Source of the DNA: Lewinellaceae bacterium
GTDB lineage: Bacteria; Bacteroidota; Bacteroidia; Chitinophagales; Saprospiraceae
Length of the DNA: 64,000 bases
NCBI GenBank assembly: GCA_020636355.1
Contig: JACJYB010000003.1
Location: forward strand, 372,001-436,000
Reading direction: 5' to 3'
Shown here: positions 9,112 to 19,983 of the stretch, piece after piece
Numbering within the stretch: the stretch's first letter is position 1
Layout: each line of letters opens with the position of its first letter
Translations under genes and position numbers: made by a program
The notes under the pieces: generated by a model
What the model was told of the DNA's origin: nothing
Seen by the model: the letters and a program-made list of their open reading frames with translations, nothing else
The model's database searches: none

Positions 9112-12100
9112 TTATTTCAGGATTTCCACTGGAATGAATTTCACTTCGGTTCCATGCCTGATGCGCAGATAATACATGCCCGCCTGAATGTCGTGAACAT
9201 CGATGCGGTCCCGGAATAATTGATCGGAAGAGTAGTCAACCGTCTTATTGATTCTCTTCATAATGGTTCCAGTCAGGTTGATCAATTCAATCTGAATGGC
9301 ATCATCACCGTTCTCAATGAGTTTGGCGCTGATTTGTACATAGTTGGAGGCCGGATTCGGGTGAATGCTGATCTGATCCACAGCATCATCGGTGCCTGAG
9401 CAGGCAATCCACCTGATCTCCAGATTTATTTCCAGTACTTCAGAGAAACAACCAAATGCATTGCTGATCTGAATACTCGTGTAGTTACCTGGTGCTAGAC
9501 CATCGATTATGATTCGCCGGTCATAATACGGGCCGAAGATCTTTTCTATGCCGTCTACAATAAGACGAACCATAAAAGGCCCGGAATCACCGGATTTCAA
9601 TTCGATAATTATTTCTCCTGTATTTTCTCCACAGGTTGCATGCGAGCCGATAAATACCGTATCAACTACCGGAAGGTCAATGACTCTCTTTACAACGATG
9701 TTCGACTCTCCGATCCATTCATCACAGTAAGATCGTTTAGAACAACGTGAATAATACGTTGTCTCGGTAATAACGCCCGGATCGTATTCCGGCCCATGAG
9801 CATCCCATATCATTGTCCAAAGACTGAAAGGCAACGTGGGATCTGTGGTCTTAATCCACATGTATTGAATATCTCCCCGACCGCCCGTTGGCTCAGCAAC
9901 ACTGATAATTGGCAGCGGATCATAAGGGCCGCAAGCGATCTCATCACCTGCCAGGATACCACCGTCCGTAACATTGCAACACTCCAGGAATACTTCAATC
10001 ATCATCTTGTCGTAACATCCGTAGATGGTGTCACGCACAGTCACCCAATACAGCCCAGGTTCAAATACAAGCGGATTCTGTTCCAGGCTATGGAATCCAT
10101 TTGGCCCCACCCAGGAATAAATAACGTTGGTATCGGCAGAATAGGCGTAAATCTGTGTTCCGGTACCATCACAGGGCACCGTTCCTCCTATCACTTCAAT
10201 GTCGACTGTATTGGATACAGTAACCACGATACAGGCTATTGCTGCGCACCCGTAGGCATCGGTAGCGGTAACGTAATATTTACCCGGTTCGAAAACCCAG
10301 GGACGGTCTTCATCGGAGACAAAGCCATTTGTGCTTTCCCAATGGTATCTTAGTCCGGATTCATTTACTTTGGGTACCAATTGCACGCTATCCATTCCAC
10401 ACCCGATGACATACTCTTCTGCCTGTACATTTCGTAAACAGGTATCATTTAGACATAGACCAATATCAATGGTCGTATCCACCATATTGGGTGTCACATA
10501 AAAGCATTCCGTGCGGGAGGAAAACAATATAATGTTGGTATCCAGGGAATCCGGAATTGAATCAATGTGCGGAGCAAATGTAAATTTGGAAGGAAGGCTG
10601 TCAACGGCAACAAAATAGGCCCTGTCCGGTACGAGGTTATCGAAATAATACATACCGTTCGAGTCAGAATAGGTCTGAGCGACCAGGATGCTGTCACAGG
10701 TATAGAGCGTAACCAGAATGCTATCAACTCCAATCTCTGTGGATTCCTGCATGCCATCACAATCGCCGTCCAGCCAAACCTTATCACCAATTTTTCCACA
10801 GGGTTCCTTAGTAACATTTACAAACGTAATGACCTTACAGCCGTTGGCACCGGTAACGGTCAACATGTATTCGCCGGCAATCGAAACTTCCGGATTAGGA
10901 TCTGTGGTTGAAAAACCTTCGGGTCCGCTCCACACATAGGTTACATCCGGCGTTGAGGAATGGCCATAAAGTTTGATATATCCCAACTCACAGGTTATTA
11001 TTCCTCCTTCCGCCTGGACCTCTGGTTCAAAGGTGTCCTCAATCACCTCGACAGTGGCGGTATCCAAACACCCATTGACGCTGAAAGCTACCAGCGTATA
11101 GACACCGGGAACATCTACCAGAGGTGTCGGCCGATTGGATGAGTATCCATCTGGACCGGTCCAGGTATAGCTGGATATTTCATATAGGCTGAAGACTTCG
11201 ATTGTCACAGCAGGATGGGGACATGTTATGGTATCTGCTGAAAGTTCCAGTTCAAAATCGCCTTTCGTCCCTACCGTAATCTCATCCTGGGTCGTACAAC
11301 CACTTGCGCCGGTAACTGTCACATGATAGGTTCCGGGAATATCGATTACAGGGTCTTCCTCCGTAGAAACAAAGCCACCGGGGCCGATCCACAGGATTTC
11401 AACATTAGGCTCGTTCACCGACATTTCAATTTGAACCTGGCTACTGCCACATCCGAAATCCGGTGCGTTCAATTCAATTTCCGGTCCTGCCTGGTCAACT
11501 TTTATTTCGATGCCTCCCTGACCTATGCAGCCCTGGGGAGTCGTAACCATTACATTGTATTTGCCGGCTTTGGTGACCACCGGGTTTTGTTCGGAGGAGG
11601 TAAATCCATCCGGACCAAACCAACTGTATTCCACCTCTGCGATCGATGAAACGGCAATCAACTGTACCTCGGAAACAAGACAGCTTAGATTTTCTCCGGA
11701 AACCTGGACTTCCGGTACATCCACATTGGAGGTTACCTCTGCAGATCCCGTACCACTGCATCCGTTGGCATCGGTGACCGTGACAGAATAGGTTCCGGGT
11801 ATGTTCACCTCGGGCTCTTTGCTTTCAGAAGAAAAACCGCCTGGACCCGTCCAGGAATAGGAAATAACATCCGTGCTGGGAACAACTTTAAGCAATATGG
11901 ATGCATCCTCACAATTGAGTTCGCCTCCAAATACATCAACTGTCAAAACACCAGAACCCGGCTCAATGATGATTGATTCGGAAGCGTAGCATCCGTTGGC
12001 ATCGGTCACAGTAACCGAGTACTCCCCTGCAGCCAGGCCCTGAACCGTTTTGGTCGTTCCGCCATTACTCCAGGCATATTGGTAGGGTACAGTTCCACCA

Positions 12101-15100
12101 GTAGCTGTTACTGTCGCCCGACCGTCTTCACCCTGACACGATGTACTGGAACCAACAAGGTCCAGATTTATAGCATCCGGGATATTTACTTTTGCTTGGC
12201 CAGTAGCGCTACATCCGTTTACATCGGTAATTGTTACTTCATAAATCCCATACCCCAGACCATCAATTTCACTCGTCGTGGCTCCGTTACTCCATAGATA
12301 GGTGTAAGGAGAAACCCCTCCATGCACCTCTGAAGTGACTGACCCATCCAGGCTTCCATTGCACAATGCATCCTTTGCTTTGATATCAATTAAAAGTCCG
12401 TTACCTTCTTCTATAGTAGCTGATGCCACTTCAAGACACTTATTTTTATCCGTAACTGTTACCGAATAAGATCCCGGTTGCAGGCCACTTAAATTTTGGG
12501 TTGTGGCCCCATTACTCCATGTATAAGAATAAGGCTGGGTTCCTCCGGTGACGCTAACAGTAATTGTACCGTCTGATCCATCACAGGAAATATCCGTTTT
12601 TGAGATGGTGACGTCTATTACTTCCGGCTCTTCAATAGTCGTTACTGCTTCTGCGGGACATCCATTGGCATCGGTTACGGTTACCGAATAGACACCAGCG
12701 ACCAGTCCCGTCAAGTTCTTGGTTGTTGCTCCATTACTCCAGAGGTATTTTATCGGTGAGACAGCTCCCTGGATGATCAAATCGATCGTTCCATCTGCTG
12801 AGCCATGGCAATCGGCAGCGGTTGGGATCGCTGCAATGGTAATGGTCGAATGGCTTTTCACCGTAGCTTTAGCTTCAGCTGTACAACCATATGCATCCGT
12901 GACCGTTACCGAATACGTGCCAGGAGTTACATTGGTCAAATCTTCCGAGGTCGCGCCATTGCTCCATTTGTAGGTCAAAGCAGAAGTACTTCCGGTAACG
13001 GTAAGATCTACCGATCCGTCATTTACTCCAGCACAGGTAGCATCAGTTGCTATCGCGGTTGCTGCGATATCGCTTTTACCATTGATGAATGTATACCCGG
13101 TAACCATACAACCATGTGCATCCGTTACGGTCACTTCATAATTGCCCGCAACCAATGAAGAGATGCTTTGTGTGGTTTGTCCGGAACTCCACAGATAAGT
13201 ATATGGTGATGTTCCTCCCCCCGGAACAGCCGTTGCCTGTCCGTTCGAGGCATCACAGTTTGCATCTACATGGCTCAGATTAACGTAAAGGGAGTCCGGT
13301 TGAGATAACCCTTTGCTTCCCACTGCGGTACAGCCGTTGGCATCGGTCACGGTAACTGAATAATTTCCTGCGGCAATGTTTTCCATGTCTTCAGTCGTTG
13401 CTCCGTTACTCCACTGATAGGTATAAGGTTCAGTTCCTCCGGATACAGATAAATTGATGGTGCCATCCTGGTCTCCGAAACAATCCAAGGCTGTACTTAC
13501 AAGATCAAGTGTAATTTTTTGCGGTTGTTGCAGGCTGACGTTTGCTATAGCCAGACATCCGTTTGCATCAGTTACCGTGACGCTGTAATCCCCGGCAGCC
13601 AAGTCCTGTAGCTGACTGCTCGTGGCGCCATTATTCCAGACAAACGTATAAGGTGCAGTACCTCCCTGAACTGTACTTTGAATAACGCCATCCTCACTTT
13701 CAAAACAGGACAAATCCTGTGGTTGAAGTTGAACGTCGAGGATTTCCGGCTGATCCACATTAACCGATTCAGAAGCCTGACATCCGCCCGCATCCGTTAC
13801 GGTTACTGAATATTGTCCAGCAGGCAAATTGGAGATTGAAGAGGTTGTCGCACCATTACTCCAGAGATATGTGTAAGGTGCTTCTCCTCCGGAAATGGTT
13901 GTATTGATACTTCCACCTGCCTCTCCGTTACATTTGACATCGTTCGCTTGCAGAGACAACGTCAAAGCAGAAGGCTCATCAATGGTAGCAGATGCTGAGA
14001 CGAAACATCCATTGGCATCGGTCACCGTAACCGAATAAGTACCGCCACCGACGCCTGATAGATCTTGCGTTGTGGCCCCATTGCTCCACGCAAAGTGATA
14101 TGGAGTAGTGCCGCCGGTAATAGTCGTTTGGATCAAGCCATCATTATTACCATTGCATGAAACATCTGCAGTGTTCAGGTTTAAATCCAACTGTTCCGGT
14201 TCGTCAATTCTTGTATTTGTTTCAGCATAACACCCGTTCAGGTCCGTAACTGTGACAGAGTAAGTCCCTGCAGTCAAACCGCTGAGGTTTTTTGTAGTGG
14301 CTCCATTGCTCCAGTTATAGGAATAGGGTGAAACTCCACCTTGAATTATGAGATCAATAGACCCACTGGCTTCGCCGTGACAATCTACAGCCTGTGGAAT
14401 CGCGGATACCTGGATGCTGGTTTTATTCCCGATAATTGCGCTTGCTTCTGCCGTACAACCGAAGACATCGGTCACCGTTACCGAATAAGTCCCGGCAGGA
14501 ACGCCAGTCAAATCTTCGGTGGTCGCACCATTGCTCCAGCGATAGGATAGTCCTGTGGAATTGCCGGTAACCGTCAGATCAACACTGCCATCATCGGATC
14601 CCTGACAAGATGCATCGGTAGGTGAAGCCGAAGCGGCCAGATCGCTGAATCCATTGATAAATACATCCTCAGCGGCTGAACACCCGTGCGCATCAGTCAC
14701 CGTAACGCTATAATTTCCTGAACTCAACCCGGTAATATGAGCCGTTGTAGCACCATTACTCCAACTGTATACATACGGAGCGGTACCTCCTACCGGGTCT
14801 GCGGTGGCCTCTCCATTTGCTGCATCACAATTTGCATTTACATGGCTTATAGAAATGGTAAGTGTATCCGGAGTAACGAGGATAACAGACTCGGACGCTA
14901 TACATCCGTTATTATCCGTGACCGTAACTGTATAGGATCCTGCGCCCACCCCGGTGATATCTTCTGACGTGGCGCCGTTGCTCCAACGGTAAACGTAAGG
15001 ACTGGTCCCACCGGACACAGTAAGGTCCACTGAACCATTCTGGTCCCCGTAACATAGCGGTTCTTCGGAAGCGAGGGTCAAGGTAATCGGCCCTGGCTCA

Positions 15101-18100
15101 CCTACACTCGTCTGAGCGGTTGCCTGGCATCCGTTGACATCTGTTACTGTTACCGAATAGTTTCCTGCAACAACGCCGGATAAATCCTGTGTCGTTGCAC
15201 CATTACTCCAGGAATAGGTATATGGGGAAATACCTCCTGAAACAGTTGCATCGATAGACCCGTTTGCTTGTCCGTTGCACAAAGCCGGATTAGTTACCAA
15301 ATCAATTTGGATCGATTCAGGTGCATTGACTGTTGCTGATCTGCTTATCGAACAACCACTTGCATCGGTTACTATCAGCGTATAGGTACCGGCTCCCAGA
15401 CCTGAAAGATCCCGGGTTGTGGAGCCATTATTCCATAAATAAGAATAAGGAGTAGTTCCTCCGGTAGCGGTGGCATTGATTGTTCCATCTTCCTGATCCG
15501 AACAGGAAGTAGGACTGGCGACCAAATTAAGGTCTAAAACCTCAGGAGACGTAACCTGGGCATTGTCCGTAGAATTACACCCATTTGCATCCGTCACCGT
15601 GACGGTATAAACACCTGCATTTAATCCAGATAAATTTTGTGTTGTCGCACCATTGCTCCAAGCGTATGCAAACGGCTGAGTTCCTCCGGATACTTGCAAT
15701 GTAATGGTGCCATCATCTGCAGCAGCACAAGTAACTGGTGTACTAGTGAGCAATAAATCGAGGGGTTCGGGAGTCAGAATTTCTGCCGATTCAATGGCAT
15801 AACAACCGTTGGCATCCGTAACGGTAACCGAATAGAGACCCGCTCCCAGTCCGGATAAATTTTGGGTCGTCCCCCCATTACTCCACTGGTATTTATAAGG
15901 ACTTTTTCCACCCTGCACTTGCAGATTGATGGATCCATCGGAATAATCAGCGCAAGTCGCTTGATTGGGCACCAATGCCAAAACCAGAGGTTCCGTTGAT
16001 GTTATGGTTGCATTTCTGCTTGCGGTACAACCATTGGCATCTGTAACGGTAACCGAATAATCTCCGGCACTTTGACCTGTCAGGTCTTCTGTAGTAGCCC
16101 CTGTGTTCCAGGCATATGTGTAAGGTGCCGTCCCGCCGGTAACCGTGAGGTTTACGATACCATCTCCATTTCCATCACAAGTTTCGGGAACAGTCAGGAT
16201 GTTCAGGTCTAAGGCAGAAGGAGCTCCAATGGTAGCGATTCCTTCAACTTGGCATCCACCTGCATCCGTAACTGTTACGGAATAATTTCCTGCCGGCAAG
16301 TTGGTGAGATTTTGTGTTGTTGCCCCGGTATTCCAGTAAAACCTGTAAGGCATTGTGCCACCCGTAACGGTGCAATTGATGGCGCCATCCTGATTTTCAA
16401 AACAGGTTGCATCCGTAGTTACCATTCCAATGTTCAAGCCATCCGGAGAAAAAACCGTAGCACTTTCCGTAGCAATACATCCGTTGGCATCCGTAACGGT
16501 AACTGAGTAGTTCCCGGCATTTAACCCGGCAATATTTTGAGTAGTTGCTCCATTACTCCATTGATAGGCGTATGGACTTGATCCACCGGATACTTGCATG
16601 GTGATAGAGCCGTCAGCACCCGAAGCACAGGTTGTGGGGGATGCATTTAAGCTTATTTCCAAAGGCTCCGGTGCAATTATTTGAGTCTCAGCCACTTCAA
16701 AACACCCATTCTCATCAGTCACTGTTACCGCATAGGTACCCGCGCCTAATCCTGTAAGATCTTCTGTCGTCGCTCCATTGCTCCATGAAAATTTATAAGG
16801 GGTTTGGCCACCCTGGACTTGTAAATCCACTGATCCATCCTGATTTTCGGCACAAGTTGCCTGGACAGGTATCAGGGTTAAAACCAATGGTTCTGAAGCG
16901 CCAATCTTTACGTTATCATTTGCCGAACAGTTCTTAGCGTCTGTGACAGTAACGGAATAACTTCCAGCACTAACACTTGTCAAATCTTCTGTTGTTGCCC
17001 CATTACTCCATATGTAGTGATAAGGAGTCGTTCCTCCTGTTACGGTGAGGTTGACCTCGCCATCCCCATTCCCGGTACAAGATTCCGGTGAAGTTTGAAT
17101 GGCAAGACTTAGTGACGCAGGTTCACTGATACTGGCTTGCTTCTCCAATTGACAACCAGCTTCATCCGTAATGGTGACAGAATAATCACCTGCCTGAAGA
17201 CCCGAAATATCCTCGGTGGTTGCCCCGTTGGACCACATATATGTGAACGGGCCCGTTCCGGCAGTCACAGTCAAGTCAATCGAACCGTCATTTGCTCCAT
17301 TACAAGAAATATCCTGTGTGATAATGGTAGCTTGCATCGATTCACTTACGGTAACCGTGGCTTCATCTGTGGTCGAACATCCACCTGCATCGGTTACGGT
17401 CACCCGGTAAGTTGTTGTGGTATTTGGAGAAACCGTAATTGAAGCGGCATGAGAACCATTACTCCAACTATAGCTATAAGGTGCCGTTCCGGCGTTTGTC
17501 GAGGCGGTTAACACGACGGAATTCCCAGCACATATGAGCAAGCACTGCGGATCTTTAGACAAGCTTGATCCACTTAGATTCAGGTTAAAATCGCCATGAC
17601 TGGCAGAGCTGTTCAGGCCGGGACCCGAGCTAGGCTGGGACAGAATTTTGATGTTTAGCCATCCGGAAGCACCAAACGCCGTTGACGTATTCAGGTTTGC
17701 ACCGGTTCCAACCTGGAAGGCCGGACCATTGCGATCAAATTCCAATAAAGCTCCTGAAATATCGCCACCCCCGATTGCATAACCATGCGTCTCGGTATAA
17801 TAATACCAATCCTGATTGTTGAGATTTCCAACACATTGGGTATTTTCTTTCGGGCTATCCGTCGGTGGACTAAACGTCCTTCCCTTGAACACGGTTTTGA
17901 TATTGAACGAAACCCTGGAATTACCACTGTTTACGATGACCATTTCGAGGTATGCAGTACCGTTATCGTACTCCTTGAATGACCCACTCTGTACCGACCA
18001 ATATGGGCTGTTAGAATATGCATCAACAATATTATCGTTCCAGAATCCGTAGGTAACATAGGAACCACAGCTTTGGTGGCTATTGGAAACAGACCGGCTT

Positions 18101-19983
18101 TCCAATGGATCCGATGAGCAGGCAATATTTACTAAAGGCCCCCCGCTAGAAAGGACAGATGCGGATTTTACCAGCGTGCAACCGTTATTATCCGTTATCG
18201 TCACAGCGTAGCTGCCACCAGATAAATTAGAAATGTCTTTGGTCGTTGCTCCGTTACTCCATTTGTAGCTATAGGGAGTGATGCCTCCCGTAACGGATAA
18301 GTTAATGGTACCACTGGAAGCACCCTGACAACCTGTATTCGTAACTGACAAGGTAGCATCTATTTTATCAGGTTGGTCGATCCACCGCTTAATCGCTTTC
18401 GTACAACCATTTGCATCCGTTATGGTCACTGCGTAGTCTCCCGTGGATAGTCCACTAAGGTTCTTTGTAGTGGCTCCATTACTCCATAGATATTGATAAG
18501 GTGTAATTCCCCCGATCACATATAAGGTAATTGTTCCATCGCTTCCGCCTCCACAGGTCACATCCGTATATTCCGTCCAGGCATCAATTTTGGCTGGTTG
18601 ACTGATGGTTGCCTTTTTGGTTGCAGAACAACCGGCAGCATCGGTCACCGTTACCGCATAATCACCGGGACTTAATCCACTAATGTCCTCTGTGGTCGCC
18701 CCGTTTGACCAGGAATATGCAAGAGGAGCAATTCCACCTGTCACGGTTAAATCCAAACTTCCATCGTTCCCTCCTGCACAATCCACATTATATGCAGCAA
18801 TGTTCAGGGCAAGATTGCTGACATTTACCGTGATGGATTTGGTTGAGGTACACCCTTTATTATCCGCAGCAGTTACTGAATAAACACCATTAAAAGCTGT
18901 GGTTATTGCATTTGAAATCAAAATGTTTCCATCCTTATCCCCGGTTCCACTAAATCCATTTGGACCACTCCAGGTGTAGGAAGACATTCCATTTGGATTA
19001 ACGGATAAAGACAATGAAGAGCCTGAGCAAACATTAACCACACAGTCATCATCGGTGGTCCAGCCGCTACCAGTGTTGTATTCACATATCAGGTCTGTAG
19101 CATCACAAGGATTGCCTGTCAAACACAGTGCATCAAGTTTAAGATAGTCTCCGCTGGCTCTTCCAATGATCTTGACGTAACGGGAACCCTGAGGTGCTGT
19201 CATCGTCAGATTATAAGCTTTGAGGTCTTGATTCGGGTCAACGTCGTGGTCGACCTGGACACTTTGAGAACCCAATAAAGTGCCTGCTTGAGTGTAAAAT
19301 TCTATCGATAGAGTATGATTAAAACTTGGTTCATGAGTTCCGGCAAAAAAGTCAAGGCTGTAAACTGTCCCGGTTGTAACGTTTACATTTTGTGAAATGG
19401 TGGCCGTTTGGCCTTGTGTGGAAGGCTTAATGAAAACAACATAATTTCCATTAACCGCATAATGGGTTGTGAAGTTATAGTCTCCTACCACTGTCCATCC
19501 CTGGATGGTGTTTTCAAAACTCGGATTCACCACCAAGGATTCCGGGCAGGTGTAATTGGAACAACCTCCCGGATGAACGGTATAATTTTGTGCAGAACAC
19601 CCGGCAACTGTGTAGCTATCAAACTTATTCGTACTTAAATAGAAATCAAATACGTCTCCATCACTGGCATCCCCATTCCAGAAGCCCCCCCCTGTGATGG
19701 TTGCAACCGTGGTAGTTCCTTTTTTCACAGTCACGGAAGAACAATCGCTATTGGTAAATTTCACCGTTGGCTTGCAGGTATTTTCACAATTATCGTACTG
19801 AAGAATAAATACGTTATCCAGGTGAAATTCCCAGGCATTGCCGACTTGGTACGATTCAACACGATAAACAAAATCCGTCTGTCCCGGGCTTAGAATATCA
19901 TCCAGATAATAGCGGTCAATATCCAGATTGTAATTTGAACTTCCATTAAAAGAATTACTTCCGGATAACAGGTTATCACCCAT
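9112..19983 (-). CDS. Giant SprB-repeat T9SS-secreted adhesin, main part
   Basis: These 3,623 residues are the bulk of a surface protein whose N-terminus lies in another frame at 19976-20719; two added bases join them into about 3,869 residues. In order: the end of the N-terminal domain, a galactose-binding-like module (LVVNPSFENTIQGW), an Ig-like segment, three SprB repeats, an unrelated 200-residue domain, 24 further SprB repeats of about 75 residues (core WSNGATT...SVTVTDANGC), several Ig/PKD-like modules with the SWTGPGGFSS signature, an SdrD-B-like module (IGDKVWLDGDCDG) and a T9SS type A sorting domain with SIHPNPASNYVQI. SprB is the mobile gliding adhesin of Flavobacterium johnsoniae, so adhesion or gliding is plausible, though the repeat also occurs in non-motile species. 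Confidence 0.9.
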   Translation of the reverse strand: MGDNLLSGSNSFNGSSNYNLDIDRYYLDDILSPGQTDFVYRVESYQVGNAWEFHLDNVFILQYDNCENTCKPTVKFTNSDCSSVTVKKGTTTVATITGGGFWNGDASDGDVFDFYLSTNKFDSYTVAGCSAQNYTVHPGGCSNYTCPESLVVNPSFENTIQGWTVVGDYNFTTHYAVNGNYVVFIKPSTQGQTATISQNVNVTTGTVYSLDFFAGTHEPSFNHTLSIEFYTQAGTLLGSQSVQVDHDVDPNQDLKAYNLTMTAPQGSRYVKIIGRASGDYLKLDALCLTGNPCDATDLICEYNTGSGWTTDDDCVVNVCSGSSLSLSVNPNGMSSYTWSGPNGFSGTGDKDGNILISNAITTAFNGVYSVTAADNKGCTSTKSITVNVSNLALNIAAYNVDCAGGNDGSLDLTVTGGIAPLAYSWSNGATTEDISGLSPGDYAVTVTDAAGCSATKKATISQPAKIDAWTEYTDVTCGGGSDGTITLYVIGGITPYQYLWSNGATTKNLSGLSTGDYAVTITDANGCTKAIKRWIDQPDKIDATLSVTNTGCQGASSGTINLSVTGGITPYSYKWSNGATTKDISNLSGGSYAVTITDNNGCTLVKSASVLSSGGPLVNIACSSDPLESRSVSNSHQSCGSYVTYGFWNDNIVDAYSNSPYWSVQSGSFKEYDNGTAYLEMVIVNSGNSRVSFNIKTVFKGRTFSPPTDSPKENTQCVGNLNNQDWYYYTETHGYAIGGGDISGALLEFDRNGPAFQVGTGANLNTSTAFGASGWLNIKILSQPSSGPGLNSSASHGDFNLNLSGSSLSKDPQCLLICAGNSVVLTASTNAGTAPYSYSWSNGSHAASITVSPNTTTTYRVTVTDAGGCSTTDEATVTVSESMQATIITQDISCNGANDGSIDLTVTAGTGPFTYMWSNGATTEDISGLQAGDYSVTITDEAGCQLEKQASISEPASLSLAIQTSPESCTGNGDGEVNLTVTGGTTPYHYIWSNGATTEDLTSVSAGSYSVTVTDAKNCSANDNVKIGASEPLVLTLIPVQATCAENQDGSVDLQVQGGQTPYKFSWSNGATTEDLTGLGAGTYAVTVTDENGCFEVAETQIIAPEPLEISLNASPTTCASGADGSITMQVSGGSSPYAYQWSNGATTQNIAGLNAGNYSVTVTDANGCIATESATVFSPDGLNIGMVTTDATCFENQDGAINCTVTGGTMPYRFYWNTGATTQNLTNLPAGNYSVTVTDAGGCQVEGIATIGAPSALDLNILTVPETCDGNGDGIVNLTVTGGTAPYTYAWNTGATTEDLTGQSAGDYSVTVTDANGCTASRNATITSTEPLVLALVPNQATCADYSDGSINLQVQGGKSPYKYQWSNGGTTQNLSGLGAGLYSVTVTDANGCYAIESAEILTPEPLDLLLTSTPVTCAAADDGTITLQVSGGTQPFAYAWSNGATTQNLSGLNAGVYTVTVTDANGCNSTDNAQVTSPEVLDLNLVASPTSCSDQEDGTINATATGGTTPYSYLWNNGSTTRDLSGLGAGTYTLIVTDASGCSISRSATVNAPESIQIDLVTNPALCNGQANGSIDATVSGGISPYTYSWSNGATTQDLSGVVAGNYSVTVTDVNGCQATAQTSVGEPGPITLTLASEEPLCYGDQNGSVDLTVSGGTSPYVYRWSNGATSEDITGVGAGSYTVTVTDNNGCIASESVILVTPDTLTISISHVNANCDAANGEATADPVGGTAPYVYSWSNGATTAHITGLSSGNYSVTVTDAHGCSAAEDVFINGFSDLAASASPTDASCQGSDDGSVDLTVTGNSTGLSYRWSNGATTEDLTGVPAGTYSVTVTDVFGCTAEASAIIGNKTSIQVSAIPQAVDCHGEASGSIDLIIQGGVSPYSYNWSNGATTKNLSGLTAGTYSVTVTDLNGCYAETNTRIDEPEQLDLNLNTADVSCNGNNDGLIQTTITGGTTPYHFAWSNGATTQDLSGVGGGTYSVTVTDANGCFVSASATIDEPSALTLSLQANDVKCNGEAGGSINTTISGGEAPYTYLWSNGATTSSISNLPAGQYSVTVTDAGGCQASESVNVDQPEILDVQLQPQDLSCFESEDGVIQSTVQGGTAPYTFVWNNGATSSQLQDLAAGDYSVTVTDANGCLAIANVSLQQPQKITLDLVSTALDCFGDQDGTINLSVSGGTEPYTYQWSNGATTEDMENIAAGNYSVTVTDANGCTAVGSKGLSQPDSLYVNLSHVDANCDASNGQATAVPGGGTSPYTYLWSSGQTTQSISSLVAGNYEVTVTDAHGCMVTGYTFINGKSDIAATAIATDATCAGVNDGSVDLTVTGSTSALTYKWSNGATSEDLTNVTPGTYSVTVTDAYGCTAEAKATVKSHSTITIAAIPTAADCHGSADGTIDLIIQGAVSPIKYLWSNGATTKNLTGLVAGVYSVTVTDANGCPAEAVTTIEEPEVIDVTISKTDISCDGSDGTITVSVTGGTQPYSYTWSNGATTQNLSGLQPGSYSVTVTDKNKCLEVASATIEEGNGLLIDIKAKDALCNGSLDGSVTSEVHGGVSPYTYLWSNGATTSEIDGLGYGIYEVTITDVNGCSATGQAKVNIPDAINLDLVGSSTSCQGEDGRATVTATGGTVPYQYAWSNGGTTKTVQGLAAGEYSVTVTDANGCYASESIIIEPGSGVLTVDVFGGELNCEDASILLKVVPSTDVISYSWTGPGGFSSESKEPEVNIPGTYSVTVTDANGCSGTGSAEVTSNVDVPEVQVSGENLSCLVSEVQLIAVSSIAEVEYSWFGPDGFTSSEQNPVVTKAGKYNVMVTTPQGCIGQGGIEIKVDQAGPEIELNAPDFGCGSSQVQIEMSVNEPNVEILWIGPGGFVSTEEDPVIDIPGTYHVTVTGASGCTTQDEITVGTKGDFELELSADTITCPHPAVTIEVFSLYEISSYTWTGPDGYSSNRPTPLVDVPGVYTLVAFSVNGCLDTATVEVIEDTFEPEVQAEGGIITCELGYIKLYGHSSTPDVTYVWSGPEGFSTTDPNPEVSIAGEYMLTVTGANGCKVITFVNVTKEPCGKIGDKVWLDGDCDGMQESTEIGVDSILVTLYTCDSILVAQTYSDSNGMYYFDNLVPDRAYFVAVDSLPSKFTFAPHIDSIPDSLDTNIILFSSRTECFYVTPNMVDTTIDIGLCLNDTCLRNVQAEEYVIGCGMDSVQLVPKVNESGLRYHWESTNGFVSDEDRPWVFEPGKYYVTATDAYGCAAIACIVVTVSNTVDIEVIGGTVPCDGTGTQIYAYSADTNVIYSWVGPNGFHSLEQNPLVFEPGLYWVTVRDTIYGCYDKMMIEVFLECCNVTDGGILAGDEIACGPYDPLPIISVAEPTGGRGDIQYMWIKTTDPTLPFSLWTMIWDAHGPEYDPGVITETTYYSRCSKRSYCDEWIGESNIVVKRVIDLPVVDTVFIGSHATCGENTGEIIIELKSGDSGPFMVRLIVDGIEKIFGPYYDRRIIIDGLAPGNYTSIQISNAFGCFSEVLEINLEIRWIACSGTDDAVDQISIHPNPASNYVQISAKLIENGDDAIQIELINLTGTIMKRINKTVDYSSDQLFRDRIDVHDIQAGMYYLRIRHGTEVKFIPVEILK
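11947..17334 (-). repeat. Array of 24 SprB repeats (225-bp units)
   Basis: Twenty-four tandem coding units average 224.5 bp. Each encodes a Cys near the start, a DGS/DGT turn, a GGTxPYxYxWSNGATT core, and AGxYSVTVTDANGC. The units differ enough that DNA identity is only moderate. Two higher-order patterns are visible (see findings). The array is entirely within the reading frame. Confidence 0.9.
18136..18815 (-). repeat. First three SprB repeats, separated from the main array
   Basis: Three units of the same 75-residue SprB repeat (WSNGATTEDISGL, WSNGATTKNLSGL, WSNGATTKDISNL) lie on the N-terminal side. They are cut off from the 24-unit array by a non-repeat domain encoded at about 17545-18135 and one divergent Ig-like unit. 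Confidence 0.85.

Noticed and set aside
11947..17334. Regular direct repeats resembling a CRISPR or satellite array
   Set aside because: The 225-bp period is the SprB protein repeat; the units are coding, diverged and lack short identical repeats with unique spacers.
9548..18883. Many rightward open frames opposite the SprB gene
   Set aside because: They are short, repetitive shadows of the minus-strand repeats without signal, family or start context.
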